64,000 bases of DNA, taken from positions 22,987 to 86,986 of the forward strand of contig CALRTY020000012.1 in NCBI GenBank assembly GCA_943371245.1, read 5' to 3'. Below are positions 8,444-16,909 of the stretch, piece after piece. Source of the stretch: UBA5018 sp947463165. GTDB lineage: Bacteria; Cyanobacteriota; Cyanobacteriia; PCC-6307; Cyanobiaceae. A model generated the notes under the pieces. The model was not told the origin of the DNA, did not search any database, and saw nothing but the letters and a program-made list of their open reading frames with translations. How positions within the stretch are numbered: the stretch's first letter is position 1; each line of letters opens with the position of its first letter. Both the position numbers and the translations under genes were made by a program.

Positions 8444-8815
8444 TCACTCCTCGTCTTCTTCAACACCTTCTGCACCGAGGGGCACCAGGCGGATTTGCTT
8501 GCGGCCGAGCTTGATTTCAAACTCGTCGCCGGGCTTGAGATCGAGCATGGCGGTGTAGGCCCTGCCCACCATCAGGTTGCCATTGAATTGCACCTTGGTG
8601 AAGAAGCTGAGTTTGCGGCCTCCCTTGCCAGTTTTGGGGCCGCCGCCAAAATCGACGCCCTTGGCATTGAGCAGGGCTTCGTAGAAGGCAGTGAAGTTCA
8701 GGCGCTCGGATCCGTCCTTCTTAATGGACAGGTAACCGCAGGAACGCACCAGCTCAGATTTGCTGACATCGCCAAGCTCTTTGACTTTGGCGAGCAGGTC
8801 GGGTCCCGTAAGCAT
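8444..8815 (-). CDS. cyAbrB transcriptional regulator
   Basis: The 123-residue protein starts LLAKVKELGDVSKSELVRSC, runs through GYLSIKKDGSERLNFTAFYEALL, and ends with an AbrB-like DNA-binding segment GDEFEIKLGRKQIRLVPLG and an acidic tail. These are the hallmarks of cyAbrB proteins, which cyanobacteria use to tune carbon/nitrogen and other metabolic genes. It is closely related to a second copy at 31958-32326. A good sigma-70-like promoter sits 24 bp upstream. Whether this is cyAbrB1 or cyAbrB2 was not resolved. Confidence 0.9.
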   Translation of the reverse strand: MLTGPDLLAKVKELGDVSKSELVRSCGYLSIKKDGSERLNFTAFYEALLNAKGVDFGGGPKTGKGGRKLSFFTKVQFNGNLMVGRAYTAMLDLKPGDEFEIKLGRKQIRLVPLGAEGVEEDEE

Positions 8816-8838
8816 TGAGTGGGTTATGCAACTTCTGC

Positions 8839-8867
8839 ATTATGCATCCCCGTGGAACCTTTTGCAA
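8839..8867 (-). promoter_or_regulatory. Predicted sigma-70-type promoter of cyAbrB
   Basis: Read on the minus strand, TTGCAA is followed after exactly 17 bp by CATAAT. The -10 box ends 24 bp before the cyAbrB start codon, which would give a short leader. TTGCAA is itself a palindrome. Confidence 0.5.
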
Positions 8868-9073
8868 TATCGATGCAGGCCCCAGCCGGCTCCTAGGCAC
8901 CCCAGCTGCAACGCCCAGCGGAACCTGGTGGGGGTTGACAATGATCAGAAGCCCCAGCAGCGACCAGAGCGGCTAGAGAGGATCAGGAATAAAGCTTCAT
9001 CGCCGTAGCAGGCCCCTGGGCGTACTAGCTCAGGGCACCGCCAGCGGCGCAACAGATGAGGGCCTAGATGCGT

Positions 9074-9898
9074 TCAGGCCTGGCTGACAATACCGCTCCA
9101 TTGCACGGCCTTCACCTGATCACGCCGCCAGGAATGAAACAACATGGGCTCCGCCAGCGTGCACAAGGGACACAGGGCAATCTGGCCGGCCGGTATGCCG
9201 TGCAGTTCTAATTGGTATCGGGCGGCGGCGCGAATATCGAGGCGATCGTGACCGGGCTGGGGATCTTCCTGCAGCGCACCACAGCTCCGCAGCTCCTCCA
9301 GGGCCCGCTCTGGGCTAACTGGCCCTGGGTACTGCTGAGCCAGACCAAGCCCCAGGGCCAGCTGGATACTCACCTGCCGCTGCACCTGATAATTGCTGCC
9401 ACTAACCGCCGGGCCCAGGGCTACCAGCAGATCGGAGCGGCGGCTGCCCATCGCTTCCAATCGTTCGATAGCCGCGATCAAGATTCGTCCAGCCACCCCA
9501 CGCCAACCCGCATGACAAGCCGCCACGGCCCCGCGCCGGGGATCGGCCAACAGCACTGGGGTGCAGTCCGCTCCGCAAACCCACAAACTCTGGCCACCAG
9601 CGTCACTGAATAGGCCATCGGCTTGCGGCCAGGGCTCGCCAGCAGCTGCGCTGGCGGGCAACACCAGGGCACTGTGAATTTGACGGGGCTGGTGCACACT
9701 CACCCCGGCGCTGACATAGCCAGCCAATTGATCGGGCCCGCGACCATGCCACTGGCGCGTGAAAAAACCGTGCTCAAAGCCAGAGAGCAGATCTGCCTGG
9801 AGGTAATGGCCTCCATAACAACCAAGCCAAGTCCAGCCTGGTAAGCAATTGAAGCTGGCGTCAGGCCGATCAAAGGGAGGGTCGAGGGCCTCGGCCAT
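9074..9898 (-). CDS. pgeF: PgeF/YfiH family purine nucleoside phosphorylase (laccase-domain protein)
   Basis: Members of this family (formerly polyphenol oxidase, YlmD/YfiH) act on purine nucleosides or correct peptidoglycan amino-acid misincorporation. The zinc-site motifs are visible: GADCTPVLLADP, ACHAGWRGVAGRIL and LGPAVSGSNYQV. The ATG at 9898 overlaps the stop of tab2 by four bases (ATGA), so it is the third gene of a coupled operon with rps1 and tab2. The frame is open ten codons further upstream, but the overlap and family N-termini favour 9898. Length 274 residues is typical. Confidence 0.85.
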   Translation of the reverse strand: MAEALDPPFDRPDASFNCLPGWTWLGCYGGHYLQADLLSGFEHGFFTRQWHGRGPDQLAGYVSAGVSVHQPRQIHSALVLPASAAAGEPWPQADGLFSDAGGQSLWVCGADCTPVLLADPRRGAVAACHAGWRGVAGRILIAAIERLEAMGSRRSDLLVALGPAVSGSNYQVQRQVSIQLALGLGLAQQYPGPVSPERALEELRSCGALQEDPQPGHDRLDIRAAARYQLELHGIPAGQIALCPLCTLAEPMLFHSWRRDQVKAVQWSGIVSQA

Positions 9899-10797
9899 CA
9901 GGCATCCGGCAGATCGCGCAGCATCCAAAACCCCTCGAACCGCTGATCCCGCTCGTCGGCCTGCACGGCAATGAACTGCAGCCCGCCGGCCCCTTGACGA
10001 GCCAGGGCAAAAGCTTCGCTGGCGGCAGCCGCCGCATCGGCCGCCAGGTTGGAAAGCAGCCAGCGATCCTCCAGGCCAGCCTCCAGCACCAGTTGCTGAC
10101 CATCCATTTCCAATCGCACCGGTTCCAGGCCCGCCAACCAGCCGGCGATGGCCAGGGCGCGACTGGCGCTGAACAGGCGAATGCCCGGCACCGGAGCCTC
10201 GGGATCGAGATCATCAGGAAGGGGTACCAGGCCAGAGAAGCCCACCTCCCATTCCACCGCCGCGGCCAGGGCGCCGGCGGGCAGGCTGGCCCAGGCCCAG
10301 CGATCGCCGCGGGCGGCCTCCGGCAGGGGCAGCGGCACCGGCCGAATCGGTGCGGCCGGGGGAGCCAAAGGGCCAACAAGATACCCATCTTCCGCTGGAT
10401 AAACGTGCTGCTGCCGCTGCTGGAGCCACTCCACCAGGGCATAGCAGCGCCGGCTGGGCAACAGCTCCAAACCCAACCCCTCGGCGGCCCTTTGCACCAT
10501 CGTGCGCATCGAAGCCCGCCAGCAGCGCAGCCGCCGCGGCGGCGCTAAACCCAGCTGCTGGGCCTCGGCGATGGCCGTTTGCAGAGACTGCCGCAGCCAA
10601 ATCGAATTAACACTGGTGGAAGGGCAGCTAAGAGCAAGGCGAAAAGGCTCCAGCTCCTCACCGGGGATGGGAGTGGAGCAGATCAGCAGTTCCCAGCGCT
10701 TCTTGCCGTCGGCGTCGAGGATTGGTCGTGAGTAGTAATCGAGCTCCCAGTCAACGGTTTGCTGGCCTGCTGCCGGATTTGCCAAGGCGCTGGTCAT
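9898..10797 (-). CDS. tab2: Tab2/Atab2 family RNA-binding protein
   Basis: The family signature WELDYYSRPILDADGKKRWELLIC is at residues 15-38 of the product. Tab2 in green algae and Atab2 in plants bind psaB mRNA and are needed for translation of photosystem I subunits; the cyanobacterial version is conserved but less studied. The C-terminal AAAASEAFALARQGAGGLQFIAVQ and GFWMLRDLPDA are also typical. The ATG at 10797 overlaps the stop of the S1 gene (ATGA), and its own stop overlaps the pgeF start. That places an mRNA-binding translation factor in one transcript with ribosomal protein S1. Confidence 0.88.
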   Translation of the reverse strand: MTSALANPAAGQQTVDWELDYYSRPILDADGKKRWELLICSTPIPGEELEPFRLALSCPSTSVNSIWLRQSLQTAIAEAQQLGLAPPRRLRCWRASMRTMVQRAAEGLGLELLPSRRCYALVEWLQQRQQHVYPAEDGYLVGPLAPPAAPIRPVPLPLPEAARGDRWAWASLPAGALAAAVEWEVGFSGLVPLPDDLDPEAPVPGIRLFSASRALAIAGWLAGLEPVRLEMDGQQLVLEAGLEDRWLLSNLAADAAAAASEAFALARQGAGGLQFIAVQADERDQRFEGFWMLRDLPDA

Positions 10798-12146
10798 CAA
10801 AGGGTTTGCTCCTGCTGACGCAGCACCGAGCGGGCGCGGTTGGCCCGATCGACAGCTTCCGCCATCACCTTCTCCTTCTCGATCAACAACTCGCCCGGGG
10901 GACCCTCCAGCAGCGCTGTGTTGAGGGCGATGCGACCGCGACCGGGATCCAATTCAGTAATCAGGGCCTTGAGGCGATCGCCCTGGTTGAACACCTCCCG
11001 CAGGTCTCGCAACTGGCCCGCAGTGATACTGCTCTGGTGCAACAGGCCACTGACGCCGCCAATATCCACAAAGAATCCATAGGGCTTCACCGACACCACC
11101 ACACCTTCCACCAGCTGGCCCACCTCCAAGTTGGCGAACTTGGCGGCGGTTGAGGCTTTTTTCTCCGAGAGCACCAGCTTGCGGGTCTCTGAGTTCACCT
11201 CCAAGAAGGTGACGCCGAGGGTCTTGCCCACCAGGGCCTCGTGGTTTTCACCATCGAGGAGTTGAGAGCGGGGGATGAAGCCGCGCAAACCCTCCAGATC
11301 ACAGGTGATGCCGCCGCGATTGAAGCCGGTCACCTTCACCTGCACCACCTTGGCTTCTTTTTCCATCGCCTTCAGCTTCTCCCAGCTCTGGCGCAGGGCC
11401 AGGGCGCGAACGCTGATGGTCACCATGCCATCGGCGTTCTGCTCGCGGGTAACCAGCACCTCCAACTCAAGGCCCTTGGGAAAGCGTTCCTTGAGGTTGG
11501 TGATCACCCCAAGCCCACATTCTTTTTTGGGCATGAAGCCCGGCGCCTTGCCGCCGATATCCACATAGACCCCGTCGCTCTCCAAGCCGATCACCACCCC
11601 CTTCACCACCTCGCCGGTGGTGCCAACACCGTCGTTTTCATCGAGGGCGGCGAGGAAAGCCTCCTCGTCAAAGTCGAATTCATCGACGGTACGCGGGGCG
11701 GAGCGGGCTGGAGCAGCCCCGGCTGGGGCCGCCTGGCCAGCGGGCTTGGCGCCGCCAGCGGCCGCTGGCCGGCGGCGGCTGGCATCGGGGCCGAGCAGGT
11801 CGGCCATGGTGATGCCCTCCATGCTCTCCAGCTCAAACAACTCGGCGTCGTTGCGAGCCGCTGGGCGAACGGGGGCTGCCACTGCTTGCTGGGCAACTGC
11901 TTGCTTGGACACCGCTTGCTGAAAAGCTGCCTGCTGGGCTGCTGCTGCAGGGGCCACCGCCGGCGCCACAGCTGAGCCGGCGATGACTGAGCCCGGGGGA
12001 GCTGAGCCGCCCGCATCAGACTCGTCCTTCTTGATCATCATTACCTGGGGCGGCTTGCGCAGGGGCGGAGCCGGTTTTGGTCGCGGCGCACCGGGGGACA
12101 CCGGGCGAGCCGAAGAGGAGGGCTGGGAGTTGCCGGTGCCGGCCAT
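10797..12146 (-). CDS. S1 RNA-binding domain protein (ribosomal protein S1-like, Rps1B type)
   Basis: The 449-residue protein has a long disordered N-terminus rich in Pro, Ala and Gln (residues 1-175) and then three S1 OB folds: about 178-262 (GEVVKGVVIGLESDGVYVDI), 268-332 (VVQVKVTGFNRGGITCDL) and 345-425 (GQLVEGVVVSVKPYGFFVDIGG). Three-domain S1 proteins are the cyanobacterial form and bind mRNA at the small subunit. The ATG at 12146 is used because the open frame beyond it is antisense to the creatininase gene. The N-terminus contains a 15-bp array coding QQAVA-like units. It heads the operon rps1-tab2-pgeF. Confidence 0.88.
   Translation of the reverse strand: MAGTGNSQPSSSARPVSPGAPRPKPAPPLRKPPQVMMIKKDESDAGGSAPPGSVIAGSAVAPAVAPAAAAQQAAFQQAVSKQAVAQQAVAAPVRPAARNDAELFELESMEGITMADLLGPDASRRRPAAAGGAKPAGQAAPAGAAPARSAPRTVDEFDFDEEAFLAALDENDGVGTTGEVVKGVVIGLESDGVYVDIGGKAPGFMPKKECGLGVITNLKERFPKGLELEVLVTREQNADGMVTISVRALALRQSWEKLKAMEKEAKVVQVKVTGFNRGGITCDLEGLRGFIPRSQLLDGENHEALVGKTLGVTFLEVNSETRKLVLSEKKASTAAKFANLEVGQLVEGVVVSVKPYGFFVDIGGVSGLLHQSSITAGQLRDLREVFNQGDRLKALITELDPGRGRIALNTALLEGPPGELLIEKEKVMAEAVDRANRARSVLRQQEQTL
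11881..12015. repeat. Degenerate 15-bp array in the S1-like gene
   Basis: Nine consecutive 15-bp intervals, in two related sub-families: ACTGCTTGCTGGGCA-like units at 11881-11955 and GCTGAGCCGGCGATG-like units at 11971-12015. On the coding (minus) strand they give five-residue units such as QQAVA and PPGSV in the disordered N-terminal region. Confidence 0.75.
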
Positions 12147-12215
12147 CGAGCCTGGGGTGCTGTATGGGGTTTCACACTGTAAGGACGTGATCAGGCCGAG
12201 ATTGGCCCCGGGGCC

Positions 12216-13031
12216 ATGCAAAGGCGACTGGATCTGCTCCCGGCCCCAGCGGTGAAGGCCCTGGCCAAACGGGAAGGCAGCACCGTGATCTGGCCCTTCG
12301 GGGCGGTGGAGCAACACGGACCCCACCTGCCCCTGGGCACCGATGGCCTGTTTGCCGAGCGGATCTTGGATGGGGCCCTGGCCGGCCTGCCGGAGCAGCT
12401 GGCGGTGGCCAGATTGCCACTGCAGCCGATTGGCTTTTCTCCAGAGCACAGCGGCTTTGCCGGCAGCCTCAGCCTGCCGGCCGAGCTGATCATCCAGATG
12501 GTGGTAGCAGTGGGCCTGAATCTGGCCGAAGCCGGTTTCCAGCGTCTGGTGCTGTTCAACGGCCACGGCGGCCAGATCGGCCTGCTGCAGGTGGCCAGCC
12601 GCCAACTGCGCCTGGCCCGGCCGAGCTTGGCGGTGTTGCCCTGCTTTTTGTGGAGTGGTCCGGAGCAGGTGTGGGAGCTGATTCCCGAACCGGAACGCAG
12701 CCAAGGGCTCCATGCCGGCCAGGCGGAAACCAGCCTGATGCTGCACCTGGCACCGGAGCTGGTGGGGCCAGAGCGCCCTGCAGATGGCCTACAAGGCCCG
12801 CCCATCCCCGCCGGTTGGAGCCTGGAGGGCCAGGCCCCCTGTGCCTGGCTCACCGGCGATATCAGCCGCAGTGGCGTGATCGGCGATGCCGGCGCTGCCA
12901 ACGCCGCCCTGGGGGCGGAGCTGGAAAAACGCCTGGTGGCGGGCTGGCAGCGGCGCTTTTCGAGCCTGCTCAACTCCCCCTGGCCCGCCCCTGGAGCGGC
13001 GATCGGCTCTCAAACAGAAGGCGGTGGCTAG
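12216..13031 (+). CDS. Creatininase family metallohydrolase
   Basis: The creatininase fold is marked by FGAVEQHGPHLPLGTDG (metal-binding Glu and His), LFNGHGGQIG and the HAGQAETSLML helix, all in order. The family includes creatininase and mycofactocin/riboflavin-related amidases; the substrate here cannot be read from sequence. The start is ATG 12216, 70 bp from the divergent S1 gene. It ends 33 bp before ado on the same strand. A creatininase-like gene next to ado is common in picocyanobacteria in my experience of the neighbourhood, but a functional link to alkane synthesis is not established. Confidence 0.82.
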   Translation: MQRRLDLLPAPAVKALAKREGSTVIWPFGAVEQHGPHLPLGTDGLFAERILDGALAGLPEQLAVARLPLQPIGFSPEHSGFAGSLSLPAELIIQMVVAVGLNLAEAGFQRLVLFNGHGGQIGLLQVASRQLRLARPSLAVLPCFLWSGPEQVWELIPEPERSQGLHAGQAETSLMLHLAPELVGPERPADGLQGPPIPAGWSLEGQAPCAWLTGDISRSGVIGDAGAANAALGAELEKRLVAGWQRRFSSLLNSPWPAPGAAIGSQTEGGG

Positions 13032-13064
13032 AGTTGAGCGAATTCGAAGCACACTGCGGTAATC

Positions 13065-13790
13065 ATGGCGACCCTTGCCTCCCCGGCTGAAGCGAGCACC
13101 CAAACCCAGGCTTGCGGGAGCCTGCCTGACTTCGCCAGCGAAACCTATAAAGACGCCTACAGCCGCATCAACGCCATCGTCATCGAAGGCGAACAAGAGG
13201 CCCACGACAACTACATATCCATCGGCAAGCTGATCCCAGACCAGGCCGAGGAGCTGGGCCGCCTGGCCAGGATGGAGCTCAAGCACATGAAGGGCTTCAC
13301 CGCCTGCGCCAACAACCTGGGCGTCAGCGCTGATATGGACTTCGCCAAGCGGTTCTTTTCTCCCCTGCACGGCAACTTCCAGAAAGCTTTAGCAGAGGGC
13401 AAGGTGGTCACCTGTCTGCTGATCCAAGCGATCCTGATCGAGGCCTTCGCCATCTCCGCCTACCACATTTACATCCCGGTTGCCGATCCCTTCGCCCGCA
13501 AGATCACCGAGGGAGTGGTGAAGGATGAATACACCCACCTTAACTATGGCCAGGAGTGGCTGAAGGCAAATCTAGGCACAATCCGCGAGGAGTTTGAGCA
13601 GGCCAATCGCGAAAACCTGCCCCTGGTGCGCAGGATGCTGGATCAAGTGGCCGGCGACGCCGCCAAGCTGGCGATGGACAAGGAGGACCTGATGGCAGAT
13701 TTCCTCAGCTCCTACCAGGAGTCGCTGATCGAAATCGGCTTCAGCTCTCGCGAAATCGCCCGCATGGCCGCCGCCGCCCTGGTGGGCTGA
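13065..13790 (+). CDS. ado: Aldehyde-deformylating oxygenase
   Basis: This ferritin-like di-iron enzyme turns fatty aldehydes into alkanes or alkenes plus formate. The four-helix iron ligands are visible: EGEQEAHDNY, LARMELKHMKGF, QAILIEAFAISAYHIY and VVKDEYTHLNYGQEWL. The length of 241 residues is typical. It is 40 bp upstream of acyl-ACP reductase, which makes its substrate, and the pair is the standard cyanobacterial alkane pathway. The products are thought to enter thylakoid and cytoplasmic membranes. Confidence 0.96.
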   Translation: MATLASPAEASTQTQACGSLPDFASETYKDAYSRINAIVIEGEQEAHDNYISIGKLIPDQAEELGRLARMELKHMKGFTACANNLGVSADMDFAKRFFSPLHGNFQKALAEGKVVTCLLIQAILIEAFAISAYHIYIPVADPFARKITEGVVKDEYTHLNYGQEWLKANLGTIREEFEQANRENLPLVRRMLDQVAGDAAKLAMDKEDLMADFLSSYQESLIEIGFSSREIARMAAAALVG

Positions 13791-13830
13791 TCGTCGGATG
13801 TAGCGTGCGCGACACCCGACCCCCCAGCGC

Positions 13831-14904
13831 ATGTTCGGCCTGATCGGTCATTCCACCAGCCTGGACCAGGCTCGCAGCAAGGCACTGGCCCTGGGATTTC
13901 CGGAGTACGCCGAAGGAGATTTTGAGATGTGGTGCAGCGCTCCTCCCCAGCTGGTGGAGCGTATTCAGGTCACCAGCCTCACGGGCAAGAGCATCGAAGG
14001 GGCCTACATCGACTCTATTTTTGTGCCAGAAATGCTGCGGCGTTTCAAGACGGCCAAGCGCAAAGTACTGAGCGCCATGGAACTGGCCCAGAAGCAGGGC
14101 ATCACGATCACCGCCCTGGGGGGCTTCACATCGATCATCTTCGAAGATTTCAAGCTGCTCAAGGAACAACAGGTGCGAGCCACCACCCTCGACTGGCAGC
14201 GGTTCACCACCGGTAACACCCATACCGCCTGGGTGATCTGTCGCCAGGTGGAAGTCAATGCCCCCGGCCTGGGCATAGATCTGCGGCGGGCCAAGGTGGC
14301 TGTGGTGGGCGCCACGGGAGACATCGGCAGCGCCGTCTGTCGCTGGCTTCATCAACGCACTGGAGTAGAGGAACTGCTGCTGGTGGCCCGTCAGCCCCAG
14401 CCCCTGATCGATCTCCAGACGGAATTGGGTACTGGGCGCATCCTCTCGCTGGAAGAGGCTTTACCTGAGGCAGACGTGGTGGTGTGGGTAGCCAGCTTGC
14501 CGGAAACCCTGAGCATCGACACAAAAAACCTCCGCTCACCCTGCCTGATGATCGATGGCGGCTATCCAAAAAATCTTGATAGCAAAGCCTCGGGCGAAAC
14601 AGTGCATGTATTGAAGGGTGGCATTGTGGAATTTCACCAAGATATCGGCTGGCAGATGATGGAAGTGGCCGAGATGGAAAAACCCCAACGCCAGATGTTC
14701 GCCTGCTTTGCCGAGGCAATGCTTCTAGACTTCGAAGAAATTCACACCAACTTCAGCTGGGGCCGCAACAATATAACCATAGAAAATATGGATTTAATTG
14801 GCGAGGCCTCACTTCGCCACGGCTTCCAGGCCCTCGGTTTGCAGGCGATTGGCTTGCAGGCGATTGGCTTGCAGCCCATTGATTTGGAGGCGATTAGCTT
14901 GTAG
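13831..14904 (+). CDS. aar: Long-chain acyl-ACP reductase
   Basis: It reduces acyl-ACP to fatty aldehyde with NADPH, feeding ADO. The N-terminus MFGLIGHSTSLDQARSKA, the central catalytic cysteine region AWVICRQVEVNAPGLGIDL and the Rossmann site VAVVGATGDIGSAVCRWL are all present, and the domain ends at about residue 333 (IGEASLRHGFQALGL). The last 25 residues are five-residue units (GLQAI) encoded by a 15-bp array, and the TAG stop lies inside the sixth unit. Family members normally end near here without such a tail, so the C-terminus appears to have been extended by the array. accA follows, as in other picocyanobacteria. Confidence 0.95.
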   Translation: MFGLIGHSTSLDQARSKALALGFPEYAEGDFEMWCSAPPQLVERIQVTSLTGKSIEGAYIDSIFVPEMLRRFKTAKRKVLSAMELAQKQGITITALGGFTSIIFEDFKLLKEQQVRATTLDWQRFTTGNTHTAWVICRQVEVNAPGLGIDLRRAKVAVVGATGDIGSAVCRWLHQRTGVEELLLVARQPQPLIDLQTELGTGRILSLEEALPEADVVVWVASLPETLSIDTKNLRSPCLMIDGGYPKNLDSKASGETVHVLKGGIVEFHQDIGWQMMEVAEMEKPQRQMFACFAEAMLLDFEEIHTNFSWGRNNITIENMDLIGEASLRHGFQALGLQAIGLQAIGLQPIDLEAISL

Positions 14905-14925
14905 GTGCTTGACCTGCAAGCCTCG
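14821..14925 (+). repeat. 15-bp array spanning the aar stop codon
   Basis: Seven units of the form GGCTTGCAGGCGATT. Units 1-5 are read in frame as GFQAL, GLQAI, GLQAI, GLQPI and DLEAI. Unit 6 has CAG changed to TAG, which is the aar stop codon. Unit 7 lies beyond the gene. Confidence 0.9.
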
Positions 14926-14963
14926 CTTACCGTCAGCCAACCGGCCCCGCCAAGCTGAGCGAA

Positions 14964-15053
14964 ACGGCCAAGCCAAATAAAACAGCCCAGCTAAATAAAT
15001 CGGTCCGGCTAAATGAAACTGCTCAGATTAATGAAACGATTCAGCTGAATCAC
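14964..15053 (+). repeat. 18-bp intergenic array between aar and accA
   Basis: Five consecutive 18-bp units with a common plan, for example ACAGCCCAGCTAAATAAA, followed by accA 66 bp later. The period is exact although the sequence drifts from unit to unit. Confidence 0.8.
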
Positions 15054-15119
15054 CTGGATCGCCTTAGCCGGCGCCCCGCTCCCTTCTCCCTGCTGCCCCT
15101 CCTCCCCATCCCCGTCACC

Positions 15120-16109
15120 ATGGCCCGCCGCGCCCTACTGGACTTCGAGAAGCCCCTGGTGGAGCTGGAGGAACAGATTGAGCAAATCCGGCAATTGGCG
15201 CGGGATTCAGAAGTTGATGTCAGTCAGCAGTTGCTGCAGCTGGAAACCCTGGCCACCCGCCGGCGCCAGGAAATTTTCGATGCGCTGAGCCCGGCCCAGA
15301 AGATCCAGGTGGCCCGCCATCCCCAGCGCCCCAGCACCCTGGACTACATCCAGGTAATCACCGATGAATTCATCGAATTGCATGGTGATCGGCGCGGCTC
15401 CGATGACCAGGCCCTGGTGGGCGGCATCGGCCGCATTGGCGAGCAGGGGGTGGTGCTGCTGGGCCACCAGAAGGGTCGCGATACCAGGGAAAACGTGGCT
15501 CGCAACTTCGGCATGGCCTCCCCTGGGGGCTACCGCAAGGCCCTGCGCCTGATGGAGCATGCCGACAAGTTTCGGCTGCCGATCCTCAGCTTCATCGACA
15601 CCCCCGGGGCCTATGCCGGTGTATTGGCCGAGGAGCAGGGGCAGGGGGAGGCGATTGCCGTGAATTTGCGCGAGATGTTCAGGCTGCGGGTGCCAATCCT
15701 GGCCACGGTGATCGGCGAAGGCGGCTCTGGCGGCGCCCTGGGCATCGGCGTGGCCGACAGGCTCTTGATGTTCGAGCACAGCGTCTACACAGTCGCCAGC
15801 CCAGAGGCCTGCGCCTCGATCCTGTGGCGGGATGCCGCCAAGGCCCCCGTGGCCGCCGATGCGCTCAAAATCACCGGCGCCGATCTGCTCAAGCTGGGCA
15901 TCGTGGACCGGGTGCTGGCCGAGCCCTCCGGCGGCAACCATGCCGCCCCCCTACAGGCCGCCGAAACGCTGAAAACAGCTCTGCTGGAGGAGCTCACTGG
16001 CCTGCGGAGCCTCTCGGAAGAACAGCTGCTCGACCAGCGCTACGCTAAGTACCGTCGCATGGGCCGGTTTCTGGATTGCGTCACCCCAGATTCCACCCTC
16101 AGCTCTTAA
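15120..16109 (+). CDS. accA: Acetyl-CoA carboxylase carboxyltransferase subunit alpha
   Basis: AccA with AccD transfers the carboxyl group from biotin to acetyl-CoA, making malonyl-CoA for fatty acid synthesis. The N-terminal LLDFEKPLVELEEQIEQIRQ helix and the crotonase-fold core are recognisable: IELHGDRRGSDD, GHQKGRDTRENVARNFGMA, and GEGGSGGALGIGVADRLLM. The length of 329 residues is normal. The neighbours ado and aar consume the acyl-ACP that this pathway supplies. The start is the ATG at 15120. A hairpin follows 8 bp after the stop. Confidence 0.96.
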   Translation: MARRALLDFEKPLVELEEQIEQIRQLARDSEVDVSQQLLQLETLATRRRQEIFDALSPAQKIQVARHPQRPSTLDYIQVITDEFIELHGDRRGSDDQALVGGIGRIGEQGVVLLGHQKGRDTRENVARNFGMASPGGYRKALRLMEHADKFRLPILSFIDTPGAYAGVLAEEQGQGEAIAVNLREMFRLRVPILATVIGEGGSGGALGIGVADRLLMFEHSVYTVASPEACASILWRDAAKAPVAADALKITGADLLKLGIVDRVLAEPSGGNHAAPLQAAETLKTALLEELTGLRSLSEEQLLDQRYAKYRRMGRFLDCVTPDSTLSS

Positions 16110-16117
16110 GGTTTTGT

Positions 16118-16143
16118 ACGGGATCGCCCTGGGGCGATCCCGT
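16118..16143 (+). terminator. GC-rich hairpin after accA
   Basis: An 11-bp stem (ACGGGATCGCC with GGCGATCCCGT) closes a four-base loop. No U-tract follows, so termination may be factor-dependent or the hairpin may stabilise the accA mRNA end. Confidence 0.5.
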
Positions 16144-16172
16144 GCTGGCAACCGTCCCTCTCTCTCGATCCC

Positions 16173-16883
16173 TTGGCTGCGGTATTGATCACAGGTGCCT
16201 CCAGGGGCATCGGGGCTGCGGCCGCCAGGGCCTTTGCCCGCGCTGGCTACACACTGCTGCTTGTAGCCCGCAGCTCTACAGATTTTCTGCAGCTGGAAGA
16301 GGAACTGGCGGCAGAGGGGGCAAATGTGTATTCCACCTGCTTGGACCTCAGCGATGCCGCGGCTGTCGGCCCGGCAATCCAGGAGCTTTGCCAGCGGGGT
16401 GGCAGTCCGGATGTGGTGATCAACAATGCCGGAGCCGCCTACACCGGAGCCCTGGCGGCAATGCCCATAGAGCGCTGGCAATGGTTGATGCAGCTCAATC
16501 TCACCTCTGTTTTTCAGGTATGCCAGGCGGTTTTGCCTATGCTGCGCGAACGCGGCCAGGGCCTGGTAATCAATGTCAGCAGTCATGCGGCGCGCAATGC
16601 CTTTCCAGATTGGGGGGCCTACTGCACCAGCAAAGCCGCCCTCAATGCCTTCAGCCGTTGCCTGGCCGCCGAAGAGCGTAGCCATGGCATTCGTGTATCC
16701 ACGATCACTTTGGGTGCGGTTAATACGCCATTGTGGGACAGCGAAAGTGTTGACAGTTCCTTCGATCGCCATGCGATGCTAGATGCCAATCGAGTGGCTG
16801 AGGCTCTGCTCTATATCGCCCAACAACCTGCCACTCAAGTGCTAGAAGACCTCACCTTGATGCCGGCTGCCGGCGTGCTCTGA
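16173..16883 (+). CDS. Short-chain dehydrogenase/reductase
   Basis: A classical SDR of 236 residues: cofactor site VLITGASRGIGAAAARAF near the start, VINNAGAAYTG, catalytic serine in VINVSSHAARNAFPDW and the YCTSKAALNAF catalytic Tyr-Lys pair. An arginine after strand 2 (VARSS) suggests NADPH preference. The best start is the TTG at 16173, since no ATG or GTG is in frame just before the Rossmann strand. It follows accA and precedes folE by 26 bp. The substrate is unknown. Confidence 0.85.
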   Translation: MAAVLITGASRGIGAAAARAFARAGYTLLLVARSSTDFLQLEEELAAEGANVYSTCLDLSDAAAVGPAIQELCQRGGSPDVVINNAGAAYTGALAAMPIERWQWLMQLNLTSVFQVCQAVLPMLRERGQGLVINVSSHAARNAFPDWGAYCTSKAALNAFSRCLAAEERSHGIRVSTITLGAVNTPLWDSESVDSSFDRHAMLDANRVAEALLYIAQQPATQVLEDLTLMPAAGVL

Positions 16884-16909
16884 ACCAAGGCCGTGCCCTG
16901 ACCCAACCA

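Noticed and set aside
12147..12746. Minus-strand open frame extending the S1-like gene by 200 codons
   Set aside because: The extension is antisense to the creatininase gene and lacks protein character; the ATG at 12146 fits the family.
14821..14925. Classical pentapeptide repeat protein domain (A(D/N)LXX)
   Set aside because: The five-residue period fits, but the GLQAI, DSAIA and PSEAI units lack the A(D/N)L pattern, and arrays are only five to nine units in unrelated enzymes.
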